64,000 bases of DNA from WHSW01 sp963851045 (GCA_963851045.1 CAWKNC010000002.1:1302001-1366000); one strand, 5' to 3'; shown: positions 16,194 to 25,212, counted from the first letter of the stretch. The notes: generated by a model from the sequence alone, not told the origin. Program-made: numbers and translations.

Positions 16194-17453
16194 GTGAACG
16201 CAGGTCGTCTCACCACGTCGTCGCGTCTCGTGGTCGCGCTCGCCCTTGCGGCGGCGATCGCGCTTGTCGCGTCGCTCTCGGCGGGAGCAGATGGCGCCAC
16301 AAAGGCCAAGAAGCTGCGCTCGGTGATCGCGATCTCCAACAATTGGGACGGCACGATCGACTTCGCCGATGCCAGAAGCTTCGAGGTGCTCGAACGGATC
16401 AACGTGATCCCCGATTACGACGAGCGGATCGCCGAGATCATGCTCGACCCCGTCGCGCTCGGCTTCTTTCTGGGCATCCGCGAGCTGATCGGCGAGGGCC
16501 ACGACCAGTTCGTCGACGATGCCTTCCTCGATCCGAACGGCCGCTATATCTACGTCTCGCGCCCGAGCTTCGCTGACGTCGTGGGCATCGACCTGCGCAC
16601 CGAGCAGATCGCCTGGCGCACCCATGTGGCCGGTGTGCGATCCGATCACATGGCGATCTCCGAGGACGGCAGCGAGGTGATCGTCTCCGCATCCACCGGC
16701 AATGTGGGACAGGTGATCGACACTGCCACGGGCGAGATCGTCAGGGAGTTCGAGTCGGGCGACTCGCCACACGAGACGAACTACTCGGCCGACGGCGAGC
16801 GCCTTTACCACGCTGCGATCGGCCGGGTCTACACCCCGACCGACGAGGCGCAGCTCGACACCTCCAAGGGCGAGGCGTTCTTTCAGATCGTCGACGCCGA
16901 GACGATGGAGATCATCGAGCGCATACAGCTCGGCGACAAGCTCGCGGAGGCCGGTTATCCGAACATGAGCAACGCGGTGCGACCGATGGCGCTCTCCCCG
17001 AACGAGCGCTACCTCTACGCGCAGGTCTCCTTCTTCCACGGCTTCGTCGAGTACGACTTCAAAAAGGACAAGATCACCCGCGTGGTGCGGCTGCCGATCG
17101 CCGACGCGATCAAGGACCTGCCAAAGAGCGACTACCTGCTCGACTCCGCCCATCACGGCATCGCGCTCAACCCCAAGGGAAAGCGCTTTTGCGTCGCCGG
17201 AACCATGTCCGACTACGCGGCGATCGTCAGCCGCCGAAAGCCGCGCCGCGCCAAGATTCTCGACGTCGGGCCGAAGCCCTACTGGTCGACCAACAGCGCC
17301 AACGGCAAGCATTGTTACGTCTCGGTCAGCGGGTCCGATCGAGTCGCGGTGATCTCCTACAAGAAGCGTAAGGAGATCGCGAGCATTCCTGTCGGTGATC
17401 ACCCCCAGCGCGTTCGCACCGGCGTGATCGTCGATAAGTACCTGAGCGAATAG
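16194..17453 (+). CDS. Secreted YVTN-type beta-propeller protein
   Basis: A 419-residue exported protein with a signal peptide (hydrophobic LVVALALAAAIALVASLSAGA) and repeated propeller blades (SVIAISNNWDGTIDFADARS, YIYVSRPSFADVVGIDLRTEQ, VIDTATGEIVREFESGDSPHE, CYVSVSGSDRVAVIS). These match YVTN/cytochrome D1-type seven-bladed propellers, without haem ligands that I can see. I chose the GTG at 16194, which follows GGAGGG at five bases; an in-frame ATG at 16176 has no good ribosome site but remains possible. Binding partner unknown. Starts are divergent from the lipoprotein gene with about 80 bases between. Confidence 0.83.
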   Translation: MNAGRLTTSSRLVVALALAAAIALVASLSAGADGATKAKKLRSVIAISNNWDGTIDFADARSFEVLERINVIPDYDERIAEIMLDPVALGFFLGIRELIGEGHDQFVDDAFLDPNGRYIYVSRPSFADVVGIDLRTEQIAWRTHVAGVRSDHMAISEDGSEVIVSASTGNVGQVIDTATGEIVREFESGDSPHETNYSADGERLYHAAIGRVYTPTDEAQLDTSKGEAFFQIVDAETMEIIERIQLGDKLAEAGYPNMSNAVRPMALSPNERYLYAQVSFFHGFVEYDFKKDKITRVVRLPIADAIKDLPKSDYLLDSAHHGIALNPKGKRFCVAGTMSDYAAIVSRRKPRRAKILDVGPKPYWSTNSANGKHCYVSVSGSDRVAVISYKKRKEIASIPVGDHPQRVRTGVIVDKYLSE

Positions 17454-17495
17454 CGCTCCGCGATGTCCGTTTACTCGACGGCATGGTGGCGTTTG

Positions 17496-19832
17496 TCAAC
17501 CGAGCGCTGTGACGGCGCCACGGGCGCTCTCCACCTCGAGTTCTCCGCTGACGATGAGCGCTGCGAAGTTCGCGGCGTCGAGGGGGCGGCTGAAGTAGTA
17601 GCCCTGGGCGAGATCGCAGCCGAAGCCGGCAAGGGTCGCCAGGACCTCCTCCCGCTCGACACCCTCGGCGACGACCTCGAGATCGAGCGCGTGAGCCAGC
17701 TCGATCGTTGATCGGACGATCGCGTCGGCGCGCGGATCACTGCCCACCGAGTTGATGAACGACCGGTCGATCTTGAGCTCGTCGATTGAGAGGTCCCGAA
17801 GGTAGGAGAGCGCGGAATAGCCGGTGCCGTAATCGTCGATGGCGACCCGTAGGCCGAGCCGACGCAGGCGATCGACGATCTCGCGGGCCCGCTGTGGGTC
17901 GGTCATCAGGACGTGCTCGGTGATCTCGAGACTCAGCGCTTCGACGGGTACGTCGTACTCGCTGAGCAGCGCCAGAATGCGGTCGGCAAGCTCCTCATCG
18001 AGCAGGTCGGACGCCGAGAGGTTCACGGCGACGCCTACGGGGATCCCGGCCGCCCGCCAGGCGGCAATCTGCTCGATCGCGACGCGCAGGACGATCCGGG
18101 TCATCGTGCCCATCAGGCCGCTCTGCTCAACCAGTGGCAGGAACGAGTCCGGGTACAGGAGCCCGCGGGTCGGATGCTGCCAGCGAACGAGCGCCTCGGC
18201 TCCGACCAGCCTGCTCGAAGCGACATCGATCACGGGCTGGTAGTGGAGTAGAAACTCGCCGTGGACGATCGCGGAATCGAGATCCTGGATCGTCTCGAGA
18301 CGGCTGCGGTTGTTCGCGTCGAGCGTTGAGTCGTAGAACTGCACGCGTTCGCTGGTGTCTTTTGCTGCGTACATCGCGACGTCGGCCCGTCGCAACAACT
18401 CGGAGATAGTGCTCTCGGACCCGACGCTCTCGGCGACGCCGGCGCTAGCTTCGAGTCGCAGCCGCGTTCCCTCGATGACGACCGGTTGGCTAACGCGATC
18501 GAGGATGCGCTCTGCGCTGTGACGCCCGTCCTCTTCCGGCTCCAGCTTGTAGACCAGAGCGAATTCGTCGCCGCCGAGTCGCACAAGCAGGTCTGATGGT
18601 CGAGTCCGCGCCGAAAGCCGCCTCCCGGTCTCGCGTAGGAGCTGGTCGCCGACGTGATGGCCGAGGGCGTCGTTGACCTCCTTGAAGTCATTCAGGTCGA
18701 TGAGCATCAGCGCGAAGCGGTCGGACGGCCCGCCTTCCAGCAGGTGCCTTTCGCCGCTCTCGAAGAGCGCTCGGCGGTTACCGAGTCCGGTGAGGTCGTC
18801 GGTGACGGCCTGTCGCTGGGCACCGGCCAGCTGCCGTACCTGGCGGAAGGCGAGGAGCGTGCGGGCGCCGGCCAAAACCAGCGTCAGCGCGGCGAGAATC
18901 ACAACTATCTTGGCGAACGGCTCAAACGAGGCCACCAGCAAAACGACGACCGCCGAAACCGTGGCGAGCATCGGGATCGCCAGCATCGCCGGCGACTGAA
19001 CCACGTCGCGCGCTACGGCGCGCTCGGGGCGCCAGACGGCAAAGGCGGCGATCGTTAGCCCGATCACCCAGAGCGATCCCCAAAGGGTCCCGACGACGAA
19101 GGTGCCCGACGCCACATGCAGCGCGTAGCTGACGTCGGCCGCACAGAAAGTCGCGAGGCCGAGGCCGAGCCAGACCCACAGCGAACCGCCGCGCAGGCCG
19201 CGCACCGCGAGGACGCCGAAAACCATCGCGATCAGAAGCAGGTCTCCGACTGCAAACGCCGACCCGACGACGACCGGGCCGACCTCGCCAGAGCTCGTCA
19301 GTGTCGGACTCAGCACCGCGGCAAGTGCCGTCGCCGCGCCCGCGGCGCCAAGGGCGCCATCAAGCCAGAGTCCTCTCGCGGAGGGCCCATCCTCTCGGCG
19401 GAGGAAGAAGTACACGGCGGCTGCAGCGCACGGATAGAAGATGAGATAGGAGATGTCGGCGGGCGACGGAGCGGGTGGGGCCAGTTGAAACTGCGTCCAG
19501 CCGACGTAGATGACGTTGCCGACCGCGTAGGCGACCATCGCGAGTCCGAGCCAAACCGCTCCCGCCCTGCGCCTACCACCGAGGAGGGCACGCGAGAAGC
19601 AGGCCGTGATCGGGATGACCATCAAACCGTTCATGAACCAGAACGCCCATTGGCTCTGCCCGTATCCGGGCCGCAGCCCGATCCACAGCACGAGCGCGAT
19701 GTTGACGAACAGCAGGAGGGCTCCGATACGCCTGAACCGGCGCGAGGCGAGCGCCCTCGAGAGCGCACGACCGGGCGACGACCGGCCACCCTCAGGGTCA
19801 CGGCGTGAATCGATCGGCGTCAACGCGTCCAT
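17496..19832 (-). CDS. Membrane GGDEF-EAL protein (c-di-GMP synthesis/hydrolysis)
   Basis: A 778-residue protein with about nine N-terminal membrane spans (to about 330), a GGDEF domain (TDDLTGLGNRRAL to about 510; active loop RLGGDEFAL intact) and an EAL domain to the C-terminus. EAL catalytic motifs are all visible: GAEALVRW, VNLSASDL, LEITEH, IDDYGTGYSAL, DELKIDRSFI, VAEGVE and QGYYFSRP. Both activities could therefore be functional, and which dominates cannot be told from sequence. The membrane part resembles a sensory module but matches no named domain I recognise. The gene stands alone, convergent with the secreted propeller gene and divergent from the transglutaminase gene. Confidence 0.95.
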   Translation of the reverse strand: MDALTPIDSRRDPEGGRSSPGRALSRALASRRFRRIGALLLFVNIALVLWIGLRPGYGQSQWAFWFMNGLMVIPITACFSRALLGGRRRAGAVWLGLAMVAYAVGNVIYVGWTQFQLAPPAPSPADISYLIFYPCAAAAVYFFLRREDGPSARGLWLDGALGAAGAATALAAVLSPTLTSSGEVGPVVVGSAFAVGDLLLIAMVFGVLAVRGLRGGSLWVWLGLGLATFCAADVSYALHVASGTFVVGTLWGSLWVIGLTIAAFAVWRPERAVARDVVQSPAMLAIPMLATVSAVVVLLVASFEPFAKIVVILAALTLVLAGARTLLAFRQVRQLAGAQRQAVTDDLTGLGNRRALFESGERHLLEGGPSDRFALMLIDLNDFKEVNDALGHHVGDQLLRETGRRLSARTRPSDLLVRLGGDEFALVYKLEPEEDGRHSAERILDRVSQPVVIEGTRLRLEASAGVAESVGSESTISELLRRADVAMYAAKDTSERVQFYDSTLDANNRSRLETIQDLDSAIVHGEFLLHYQPVIDVASSRLVGAEALVRWQHPTRGLLYPDSFLPLVEQSGLMGTMTRIVLRVAIEQIAAWRAAGIPVGVAVNLSASDLLDEELADRILALLSEYDVPVEALSLEITEHVLMTDPQRAREIVDRLRRLGLRVAIDDYGTGYSALSYLRDLSIDELKIDRSFINSVGSDPRADAIVRSTIELAHALDLEVVAEGVEREEVLATLAGFGCDLAQGYYFSRPLDAANFAALIVSGELEVESARGAVTALG

Positions 19833-19897
19833 ACTGGGTCATCGTCCTCGAGCCCTGCAGGCTTAAACGCGAGACGGCGCTGAGTAGCCTGGAAGGC

Positions 19898-20719
19898 ATG
19901 TCGAGCGCAGCTGACCGGCTGGATCTCGTCGTCGGTTGCAGGTTCGGCCTCTCGGCTCCGACCCCGACCGCGGCGGTGCTTCAGGTTGCGCCGTCGGCCC
20001 AAATCGACGTGCAGATGTGCGACGAGAGCTGGGAGACCGCTGACGCTCCGCACCACACCTATCTGGATGGCTACGGCAACCGCTGCGAGCGCTTCATCAT
20101 CCCGGCGGGCGACTCGACGATCGGCTACCGAGCGCACCTGATCCACACCGAGCCGCACGATCCCCCGCCGGTCGAGCTCGCCGAGGTTCCGCCGAACGAG
20201 CTACCCGATGAGACCCTCGGGTTCTTGATGCCGAGCCGCTTCTGTCTACCCGACGAACTCGGCGCCGAGGCATGGACTCGTTTCGGAGAGGTTCCGGCCG
20301 GCCGTGAGCGAGTTCAGGCGGTTGTCGACTTCGTCCACGAGCTGATCGAGTTCACGCCCGGCGGCTCGAACCCGTGGACGACCGCGGCCGACGTTTTTCG
20401 GGCGCGCCAGGGAGTCTGCCGCGACTACGCCCACCTCGCGATCAGCCTCTGCCGCGCTTTGAATATCCCGTCGCGCTACGTCTTCGGCTACATCTCCGAC
20501 GTCAACGTGCCGGAGCCGGCCGAGCTCATGGACTTCGCCGCCTGGTTCGAGGCCTACCTCGACGGCGATTGGCACACGTTCGACCCTCGCAACAATCGTC
20601 CGCGCACCGGCCGCGTGATCGTCGGCCGAGGTCGCGATGCCGCGGACGTCGCGCTGATCACCTCGTTCGGCTCGCTGGGACTGACCGAGTTCTCGGTCGT
20701 CGCCACCGAGCACGTCTGA
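19898..20719 (+). CDS. Transglutaminase-like family protein
   Basis: A 273-residue cytoplasmic protein with the transglutaminase/protease fold. The catalytic triad is complete: C174 in RQGVCRDYAHL, H226 in GDWHTFDP and D229. The N-terminal 100 residues form a beta-rich domain typical of bacterial members found with proteasome-like or peptide ligation systems. The start at the ATG at 19898 follows GGAAGG. No signal peptide. Likely a cysteine protease or amide hydrolase; substrate unknown. The 3' end nearly touches the convergent small gene (three bases between). Confidence 0.9.
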   Translation: MSSAADRLDLVVGCRFGLSAPTPTAAVLQVAPSAQIDVQMCDESWETADAPHHTYLDGYGNRCERFIIPAGDSTIGYRAHLIHTEPHDPPPVELAEVPPNELPDETLGFLMPSRFCLPDELGAEAWTRFGEVPAGRERVQAVVDFVHELIEFTPGGSNPWTTAADVFRARQGVCRDYAHLAISLCRALNIPSRYVFGYISDVNVPEPAELMDFAAWFEAYLDGDWHTFDPRNNRPRTGRVIVGRGRDAADVALITSFGSLGLTEFSVVATEHV

Positions 20720-20722
20720 GCC

Positions 20723-20917
20723 CTAGTTGTGACTCGGATCCGTTCGCGCTCGGCGCAGCCGGGTCTCGGCGCGCACGCGATCGCGATCTAGCTCGCGCAG
20801 GCGCGACGGGCTGGTGGCCCGGGGGCCATACGCCTTCGCCTTGTACAGCTGGTATCGCTCGCGAGCGTGGCGTGCGGCAGCCTCGAGCAGAGCGAACTCT
20901 TGGTCGTCGCCTGCCAT
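20723..20917 (-). CDS. Small charged protein, hypothetical
   Basis: A 64-residue, highly charged helical protein (LLEAAARHARERYQLYKAKAYGPRATSPSRLRELDRDRVRAETRLRRAR). Its ATG shares one base with the TGA of the upstream MpsC-like gene (TGATG), so translation is probably coupled. No family recognised; the Arg-rich C-terminus could bind nucleic acid, but there is no further support. Confidence 0.6.
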   Translation of the reverse strand: MAGDDQEFALLEAAARHARERYQLYKAKAYGPRATSPSRLRELDRDRVRAETRLRRARTDPSHN

Positions 20918-21351
20918 CAGACCGACCGTACCCCATCGCCATCCGAAAGGCGGCCCCTCGCCTGGGGCTCGAGGTAATAGATCTCCAAAAGCCGGTCCGG
21001 GGCGGTGAAGGTGACGCTCTCGTAGCAGTCGACCGTACGACCCGTGGCCTGCTCGATGCACGCTATGAACTCCCCGCGCATGGCGCTCTGAAAGGTCTGG
21101 CGGGTGCTCTTCACCGTCTCGCGCTGACCCTTTTGGATCAGCGTCCGTTCCACCGTGGTGAAGATCTCCTCGAGTTCGACGACGAGTAGGTCGGGATGGA
21201 CGAAGAACGCCTTCGCCGTGGTCGCTCCGCGCCCGAAGAACTGTTTGTGCAGCCCGATCAGACCACGGGTGATCAGCGCTAAGGTTCCGCCCTCCTGAGT
21301 GCCGTCCTCAGTTCGCCGGCTTTCGCGGCGATCTTCGACCGCATCGGCCAT
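20917..21351 (-). CDS. MpsC-like (DUF2294) protein, copy 1
   Basis: A 144-residue protein of the DUF2294/MpsC family (Pfam MpsC). Hallmarks are the FFGRGATTAKAFFVHPDLLVVELEEIFTTVERTL segment (GRG, then a hydrophobic strand and L-T-x-E-R-x-L) and ATGRTVDCYESVTFTAPDRLLEIYYLE at the C-terminus. The family is named after a Na+-translocating membrane-potential system component; its biochemical role is not settled. The ATG at 21351 follows AGAAGGG. It is the first of three paralogs within 3.6 kb (others at 21959 and 24072) and is coupled to the 64-residue gene. Confidence 0.82.
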   Translation of the reverse strand: MADAVEDRRESRRTEDGTQEGGTLALITRGLIGLHKQFFGRGATTAKAFFVHPDLLVVELEEIFTTVERTLIQKGQRETVKSTRQTFQSAMRGEFIACIEQATGRTVDCYESVTFTAPDRLLEIYYLEPQARGRLSDGDGVRSV

Positions 21352-21431
21352 GGCTGGCCCTTCTCGTCTCTCTCTTGGCGTCCGCGCGTTTCAAGGGAGA
21401 GAAACGAGAGTCTCGAAGGGCGGCGTGTGAC

Positions 21432-21677
21432 TCAGTGTACGCGCCCGATCCGCGCCGATCGGCTCGAGCTTAGGTCGATGTTCGGCTGCGTCGGTTCGAG
21501 AAATCGGCGGACGACCGGGGCCAGATCACTCGCGCTCGGTCGGTCCGATGCCTTGCGGCCGGCTCCGGTGAGGTAGACGTCGAGGCCATCGCGACTACAT
21601 TCCGGACACGTTTCCAATCGCCATGACAGGGCTTCGCGGGTCTTGGTGAGACCGCACTCGGGGCACTTCACTTGCAT
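21432..21677 (-). CDS. Small zinc-ribbon protein
   Basis: An 81-residue protein. The N-terminus has two knuckles: CPECG at residues 5-9 and CPEC further on, in a spacing that would bind one zinc ion. A flexible tail follows. The ATG at 21677 follows GAGGAAG, which favours it over the longer frame from 21752. It lies between the first and second MpsC-like genes, on the same strand as the first. Function unknown; zinc ribbons of this size often bind nucleic acid or proteins. Confidence 0.72.
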   Translation of the reverse strand: MQVKCPECGLTKTREALSWRLETCPECSRDGLDVYLTGAGRKASDRPSASDLAPVVRRFLEPTQPNIDLSSSRSARIGRVH

Positions 21678-21958
21678 AGCTTCCTCTTTTCCGTGATGGA
21701 AGCCCCGAAAATGCCCCCACATCCCCACGCTTCCCTGGCGTTCGTGGGACATGGAGGCTGACTCAAGCCCTCCGTCCCCTGCTCACTCAGTACCCCGAGT
21801 GGTGACCGCGTAACCGGGTCGGGTCGGCCTCGTCGAACGCGACCGCCCGTCGGCGCCTCGTGCGCAAGTACACTTAGTCGCCCAGCCGGTCGGACCTCAG
21901 CTCCTTGGTCCTAACTCAGAACCCGGCTTATCGAAGGGGTAAGGAAGGGGTTTCCCCC

Positions 21959-22318
21959 ATGTCCGACCCCAGTCCCGAGACGGAAACCGGCACGTCGACC
22001 TCACAGGTTTGCGATGAGATCGGTCGTGCGGTGGGATCCCTGTGGCAGCGCCGCTCTGGTGTGCGCCCGAACAGCGTTCAGACGGAGTACGTGAAGGACG
22101 TGGTCCGATGCACGATCGAGCGCGGAGCTGAGCCGGAGGCTGACGGAGACACCCCCGCTCAGAGCACGCTTGGAGCCCTCACTTATCAGCGTCTCGCGGC
22201 GGTCGCGGTCTCCGACCTCACCGGTCGCACGGTCACCGGCTTCGTCGCCAAGAAGGTCAAGGACGGCGAGCCGCAGACCAACGCCTTCATCCTCGAGCCG
22301 ATCCGCACCCGCCACTAA
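21959..22318 (+). CDS. MpsC-like (DUF2294) protein, copy 2 (divergent)
   Basis: A 119-residue protein that aligns by eye with the other two MpsC-like proteins: EIGRAVGSLWQRRSGVRPNSVQTEYVKDVVRCTIERG in place of the N-terminal segment, and LTGRTVTGFVAKKVKDGEPQTNAFILEP at the C-terminus. The GRGP motif of the family is replaced by RSGVRP, so this copy has diverged. The ATG at 21959 has AAGGAAGGGG upstream. Its stop overlaps the convergent LPG-synthase-type gene by four bases. The 281 bases upstream hold no other gene that I can support. Confidence 0.68.
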   Translation: MSDPSPETETGTSTSQVCDEIGRAVGSLWQRRSGVRPNSVQTEYVKDVVRCTIERGAEPEADGDTPAQSTLGALTYQRLAAVAVSDLTGRTVTGFVAKKVKDGEPQTNAFILEPIRTRH

Positions 22319-23373
22319 CCGCCCGCGCGATAGGCCGGCGCGCAGGACGCAAGCTCACCCTCGCGCGGCATGTCGCGGCGAAGGTCGGCAAACGCGATGC
22401 CGCCGATTACAAGCGGGAGCCAGAAGAGGATGACCCGGTAGGCGAGCACCGCTGCCGCGACACCGGCGGCGTCGACCCCGTAGACGATCAGGGTTCCGAT
22501 CAGGCCGCCGTCGATCCCACCTATGCCACCCGGGATCGGCAGCAGACCGCCGAGCTGACCGATCAGATAGCCCATCAGCACGATCGTCACCGGTGGTGAG
22601 AGACCGAACGCCTTGAACGTCGCCCAGAGAACCGCGTTGTCGAAGATCCAGTAGCCGATCGCGCCACCAATCACGGCAAGGTCGCGGCCGCGCAGAATCA
22701 AGATGGCCTCCTCGGTCCCCGTGATCAGGGCGGCCCGGGTTTCCGCCCACAGGCGCCTCGAGCGCGATTGGGACGACGAGGCGTCACCCGGGCTGAGCCG
22801 TCCGAGGCTGAAGACGGCGACGAGGAAGGCCGCGGCGAGGATCGCCGGAAACGCGGTGAGCCAGAACGACCGATGAGGGCCGACGCCGACCGCCATCGCG
22901 GTGCCGACGACAACCACCGCAACGAAGTTGACGCTGCTCTTGATCAGCAAGAAGGCGACCGAACGCCGCGCGATCCGCCGCGCCTCCATCCCGGCGCCGT
23001 GCAGGATCCAGGCGCCAAGGGCCACGCCTCCCGCGCCGCTCGCGGGCACAAGCGAGCCCATTGCCAGTTCGGAGCCGCCGATCTGCCAGCTGCGGCGCCA
23101 GCTCATGCCGCGACAGAAGATCGGCCGGAACATCACCACGTATGAGGCGAACGAAAGCCCCTCGAGCGCGACGCCGAGGGCAAGCCACGCGGGGTCGGCG
23201 CCCCCGAGGAGGTCGCGCACCTCCCCCAGTCCGGGGGCCAGCAGCGCGATGGCAAAGATCGCCCCGAAGGCGACGACCGCCTGGATGGCCCGGCGCTTCA
23301 GCGTCTTGCGATCGAGTCCCTTGGGCAGAGCACGGCTTTGCTCGGTTGATCCGGCGTATCCAGCGCGGCCCAT
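22315..23373 (-). CDS. Lysylphosphatidylglycerol synthase TM-region family protein
   Basis: A 352-residue integral membrane protein with about eight spans. Motifs EGLSFASYVVMFRPIF, GGSELAMGSLVPASGAGGVALGAW and GLLPIPGGIGGIDGGLIG are typical of the UPF0104/LPG_synthase_TM (flippase-like) family. It lacks the C-terminal aminoacyl-transferase domain of MprF, so it is probably a lipid or glycolipid translocation or modification protein, substrate unknown. The ATG at 23373 has a weak ribosome site; longer in-frame starts exist but add an unlikely polar leader. Divergent from the DUF892 gene. Confidence 0.82.
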   Translation of the reverse strand: MGRAGYAGSTEQSRALPKGLDRKTLKRRAIQAVVAFGAIFAIALLAPGLGEVRDLLGGADPAWLALGVALEGLSFASYVVMFRPIFCRGMSWRRSWQIGGSELAMGSLVPASGAGGVALGAWILHGAGMEARRIARRSVAFLLIKSSVNFVAVVVVGTAMAVGVGPHRSFWLTAFPAILAAAFLVAVFSLGRLSPGDASSSQSRSRRLWAETRAALITGTEEAILILRGRDLAVIGGAIGYWIFDNAVLWATFKAFGLSPPVTIVLMGYLIGQLGGLLPIPGGIGGIDGGLIGTLIVYGVDAAGVAAAVLAYRVILFWLPLVIGGIAFADLRRDMPREGELASCAPAYRAGG

Positions 23374-23470
23374 GCACTGGGGATAGCAGGCGTTTACGAC
23401 GGCTCCTGATTCCGGGCCCGGACCACGGGTAGTTCTCCCGGTTGAACGCCTACGAGATTGAGGAGCCGAA

Positions 23471-24037
23471 ATGACCGACACCGCCGCGGCCGCAAAGCTG
23501 ACCCAGTACCTGAGCGAGGCCTATGCCAAGGAGGAGGAGCTCACCACCGCACTCGAAGCGCACATCGCGATGACCACTCGTGCGCCCTACAAGAAGCGCC
23601 TACAGGCTCATCTCAAGGAGACCAAGCAGCACAGCCGCAAGGTCAAGAGCCGGATCAAGAAGATCAGCGGCGGCGGCCCGCAGCTCGTCGACAAGGTCGC
23701 CGGCGCGGCGCTCGGCAAGGCCAAGTCGCTGGCGAAGGGCCCGTCGCACATGCTCCGCGGTGCCGGCGAGGCCGAGAAGATGCTCAAGAATGCGAAGACC
23801 GAGTACTGGAACGAGCACGAGGAGATCGCCACCTACACCGCGATCGAGACCCTCGCCGAGCAGGTTGGCGATAAGGAGACCGCGAAGCTCGCACGTGAGA
23901 TCCGGCGCGACGAGGAGCGGATGGCGAAGTTCCTTGCACGCCAGATTCCGGTATTGACGAAGGCCGTTGCTTCGGAGGAGATCCCAGCCTCCGAGCGCAA
24001 GACGGCAGGCCGCAGCCGCGCGAAGTCACGGAAGTAA
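23471..24037 (+). CDS. DUF892 (YciE/YciF-like) ferritin-like protein
   Basis: A 188-residue four-helix protein. The first helical pair (LSEAYAKEEELTTALEAHIAM, LQAHLKETKQHSRKVKSRI) and the second (YWNEHEEIATYTAIETLAEQVGD, AREIRRDEERMAKFLARQI) have the Glu/His spacing of the DUF892 ferritin-like family, which binds a di-metal centre and is linked to stress responses. An extended Lys-rich C-terminus is unusual. GAGGAG precedes the ATG at 23471. It is followed after 34 bases by the third MpsC-like gene on the same strand. Confidence 0.82.
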   Translation: MTDTAAAAKLTQYLSEAYAKEEELTTALEAHIAMTTRAPYKKRLQAHLKETKQHSRKVKSRIKKISGGGPQLVDKVAGAALGKAKSLAKGPSHMLRGAGEAEKMLKNAKTEYWNEHEEIATYTAIETLAEQVGDKETAKLAREIRRDEERMAKFLARQIPVLTKAVASEEIPASERKTAGRSRAKSRK

Positions 24038-24071
24038 AGAACGCCCCCGACGCGAGCTGGATCGCGCCCCA

Positions 24072-24470
24072 ATGAGCTTCGAAGAGACGTCCCCAAGCCT
24101 GAGCGAAATCTCGCGCGAGCTTGTCGCGGCGATGAAGCAGAACTACGGGCGCGGTCCGGTCTCGGCCAAGTCCTACCTGATCGATGACTTCCTGCTGACC
24201 GTTATGCGCGGCGGCATGAACACGGCTGAGCGGACGATGCTCAACAAGGGGCGATCCGACATCGTCCGCGACTTCCGCCAGGCCTTTCAGAACGAGATGG
24301 GCGAGTACCTGATCTCAATAGTCGAGCGGCTGACCGGACGGCGCGTGGTCACCTACCAAAGCCAGGTTCTGTTCGATCCCGACGTGATCATTGAGATCTT
24401 CTTTTTCGAGGAAACAGCCAGCGCGGACTCGCTTGCGGCCACGGCTCGCGCGGTGGTCGAGGTCGGCTGA
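24072..24470 (+). CDS. MpsC-like (DUF2294) protein, copy 3
   Basis: A 132-residue DUF2294/MpsC protein. The family signature NYGRGPVSAKSYLIDDFLLTVMRGGMNTAERTML and ERLTGRRVVTYQSQVLFDPDVIIEIFFFE is clearly kept; this is the most canonical of the three copies. The ATG at 24072 is the natural start. It is in tandem with the DUF892 gene upstream and 37 bases before the response regulator, so all may be on one transcript. Confidence 0.82.
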   Translation: MSFEETSPSLSEISRELVAAMKQNYGRGPVSAKSYLIDDFLLTVMRGGMNTAERTMLNKGRSDIVRDFRQAFQNEMGEYLISIVERLTGRRVVTYQSQVLFDPDVIIEIFFFEETASADSLAATARAVVEVG

Positions 24471-24507
24471 ACCCCCTTCTTACCCTGACACGACACAATC
24501 CGCATCA

Positions 24508-25212
24508 ATGGCGATCACGTCGTCAGAGTTTGAGGGACGCCGCCTGCTCGTGGTCGACGACGAGCGGCCGATGCGCGCCGCCCTGAAGCGGGCCCTCGAG
24601 CTGGGCGGATTCGGGGTCGCCCTGGCGGCTGACGGAAGCGAGGGCCTGCTCAGCGCGCAGAGGACGAAGCCCGACCTGGTCGTCCTCGATGTCCTCATGC
24701 CCGGCGTGGACGGGCTCGAGGTCTGCCGCACGATGCGCGCCCGCGGCGACCAGACGCCGATCCTGATGCTGACCGCACGCGATGCTGTTGCAGACCGCGT
24801 TGAAGGACTCGAGGCCGGCGCTGACGACTACCTGGTCAAGCCCTTCGCACTGGAGGAGCTTCTCGCCCGCGTTCGCGCTCTGTTGCGCCGCACCGAGCAG
24901 CCCATCGACGAGGAGCCGCTGGTGTTCGCGGATCTAACTCTCGACCCGGTCAGCTACGTGGTCAAACGCGGCGATCGCGTCGTCGAGCTCACGCGCACCG
25001 AGCACCTGCTCCTCGAGCTGTTTCTCGAAAACCCGCGCCGGGTGCTCTCGCGCCAACAGATCTTCGAGCGCGTCTGGGATTACGACTTTGGCCCGCACTC
25101 GAAGGCCCTCAATGTCTACGTCAGCTATCTGCGCAAGAAGACCGAAATGTGCGACGAGCCGCGCTTGATCCATACCGTGCGCGGCGTCGGCTACGTGCTG
25201 CGCGAGCCGTGA
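24508..25212 (+). CDS. OmpR/PhoB-family response regulator
   Basis: A 234-residue DNA-binding response regulator. Receiver: D17-D18, phosphorylated D61 in VVLDVLMPG, T89 in LTARD and K111 in YLVKPF. Output: winged helix (about 130-232) with ELTRTEHLLLELFLENPRRVLSRQQIFERVWDYDFGPHS and IHTVRGVGYVL, typical of the MprA/PhoP group. The start is the ATG at 24508. Its TGA overlaps the GTG of the histidine kinase gene. Confidence 0.96.
   Translation: MAITSSEFEGRRLLVVDDERPMRAALKRALELGGFGVALAADGSEGLLSAQRTKPDLVVLDVLMPGVDGLEVCRTMRARGDQTPILMLTARDAVADRVEGLEAGADDYLVKPFALEELLARVRALLRRTEQPIDEEPLVFADLTLDPVSYVVKRGDRVVELTRTEHLLLELFLENPRRVLSRQQIFERVWDYDFGPHSKALNVYVSYLRKKTEMCDEPRLIHTVRGVGYVLREP

Noticed and set aside
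16116..17402. Upstream extension of the minus-strand lipoprotein frame
   Set aside because: The added part is antisense to the secreted propeller protein; the lipobox fixes the true start at 16115.
17452..17509. AGCGCTC / GAGCGCT inverted repeat between the propeller and GGDEF-EAL genes
   Set aside because: Arms are short and separated by more than 40 bases and reach into the coding end; not enough to call a terminator.
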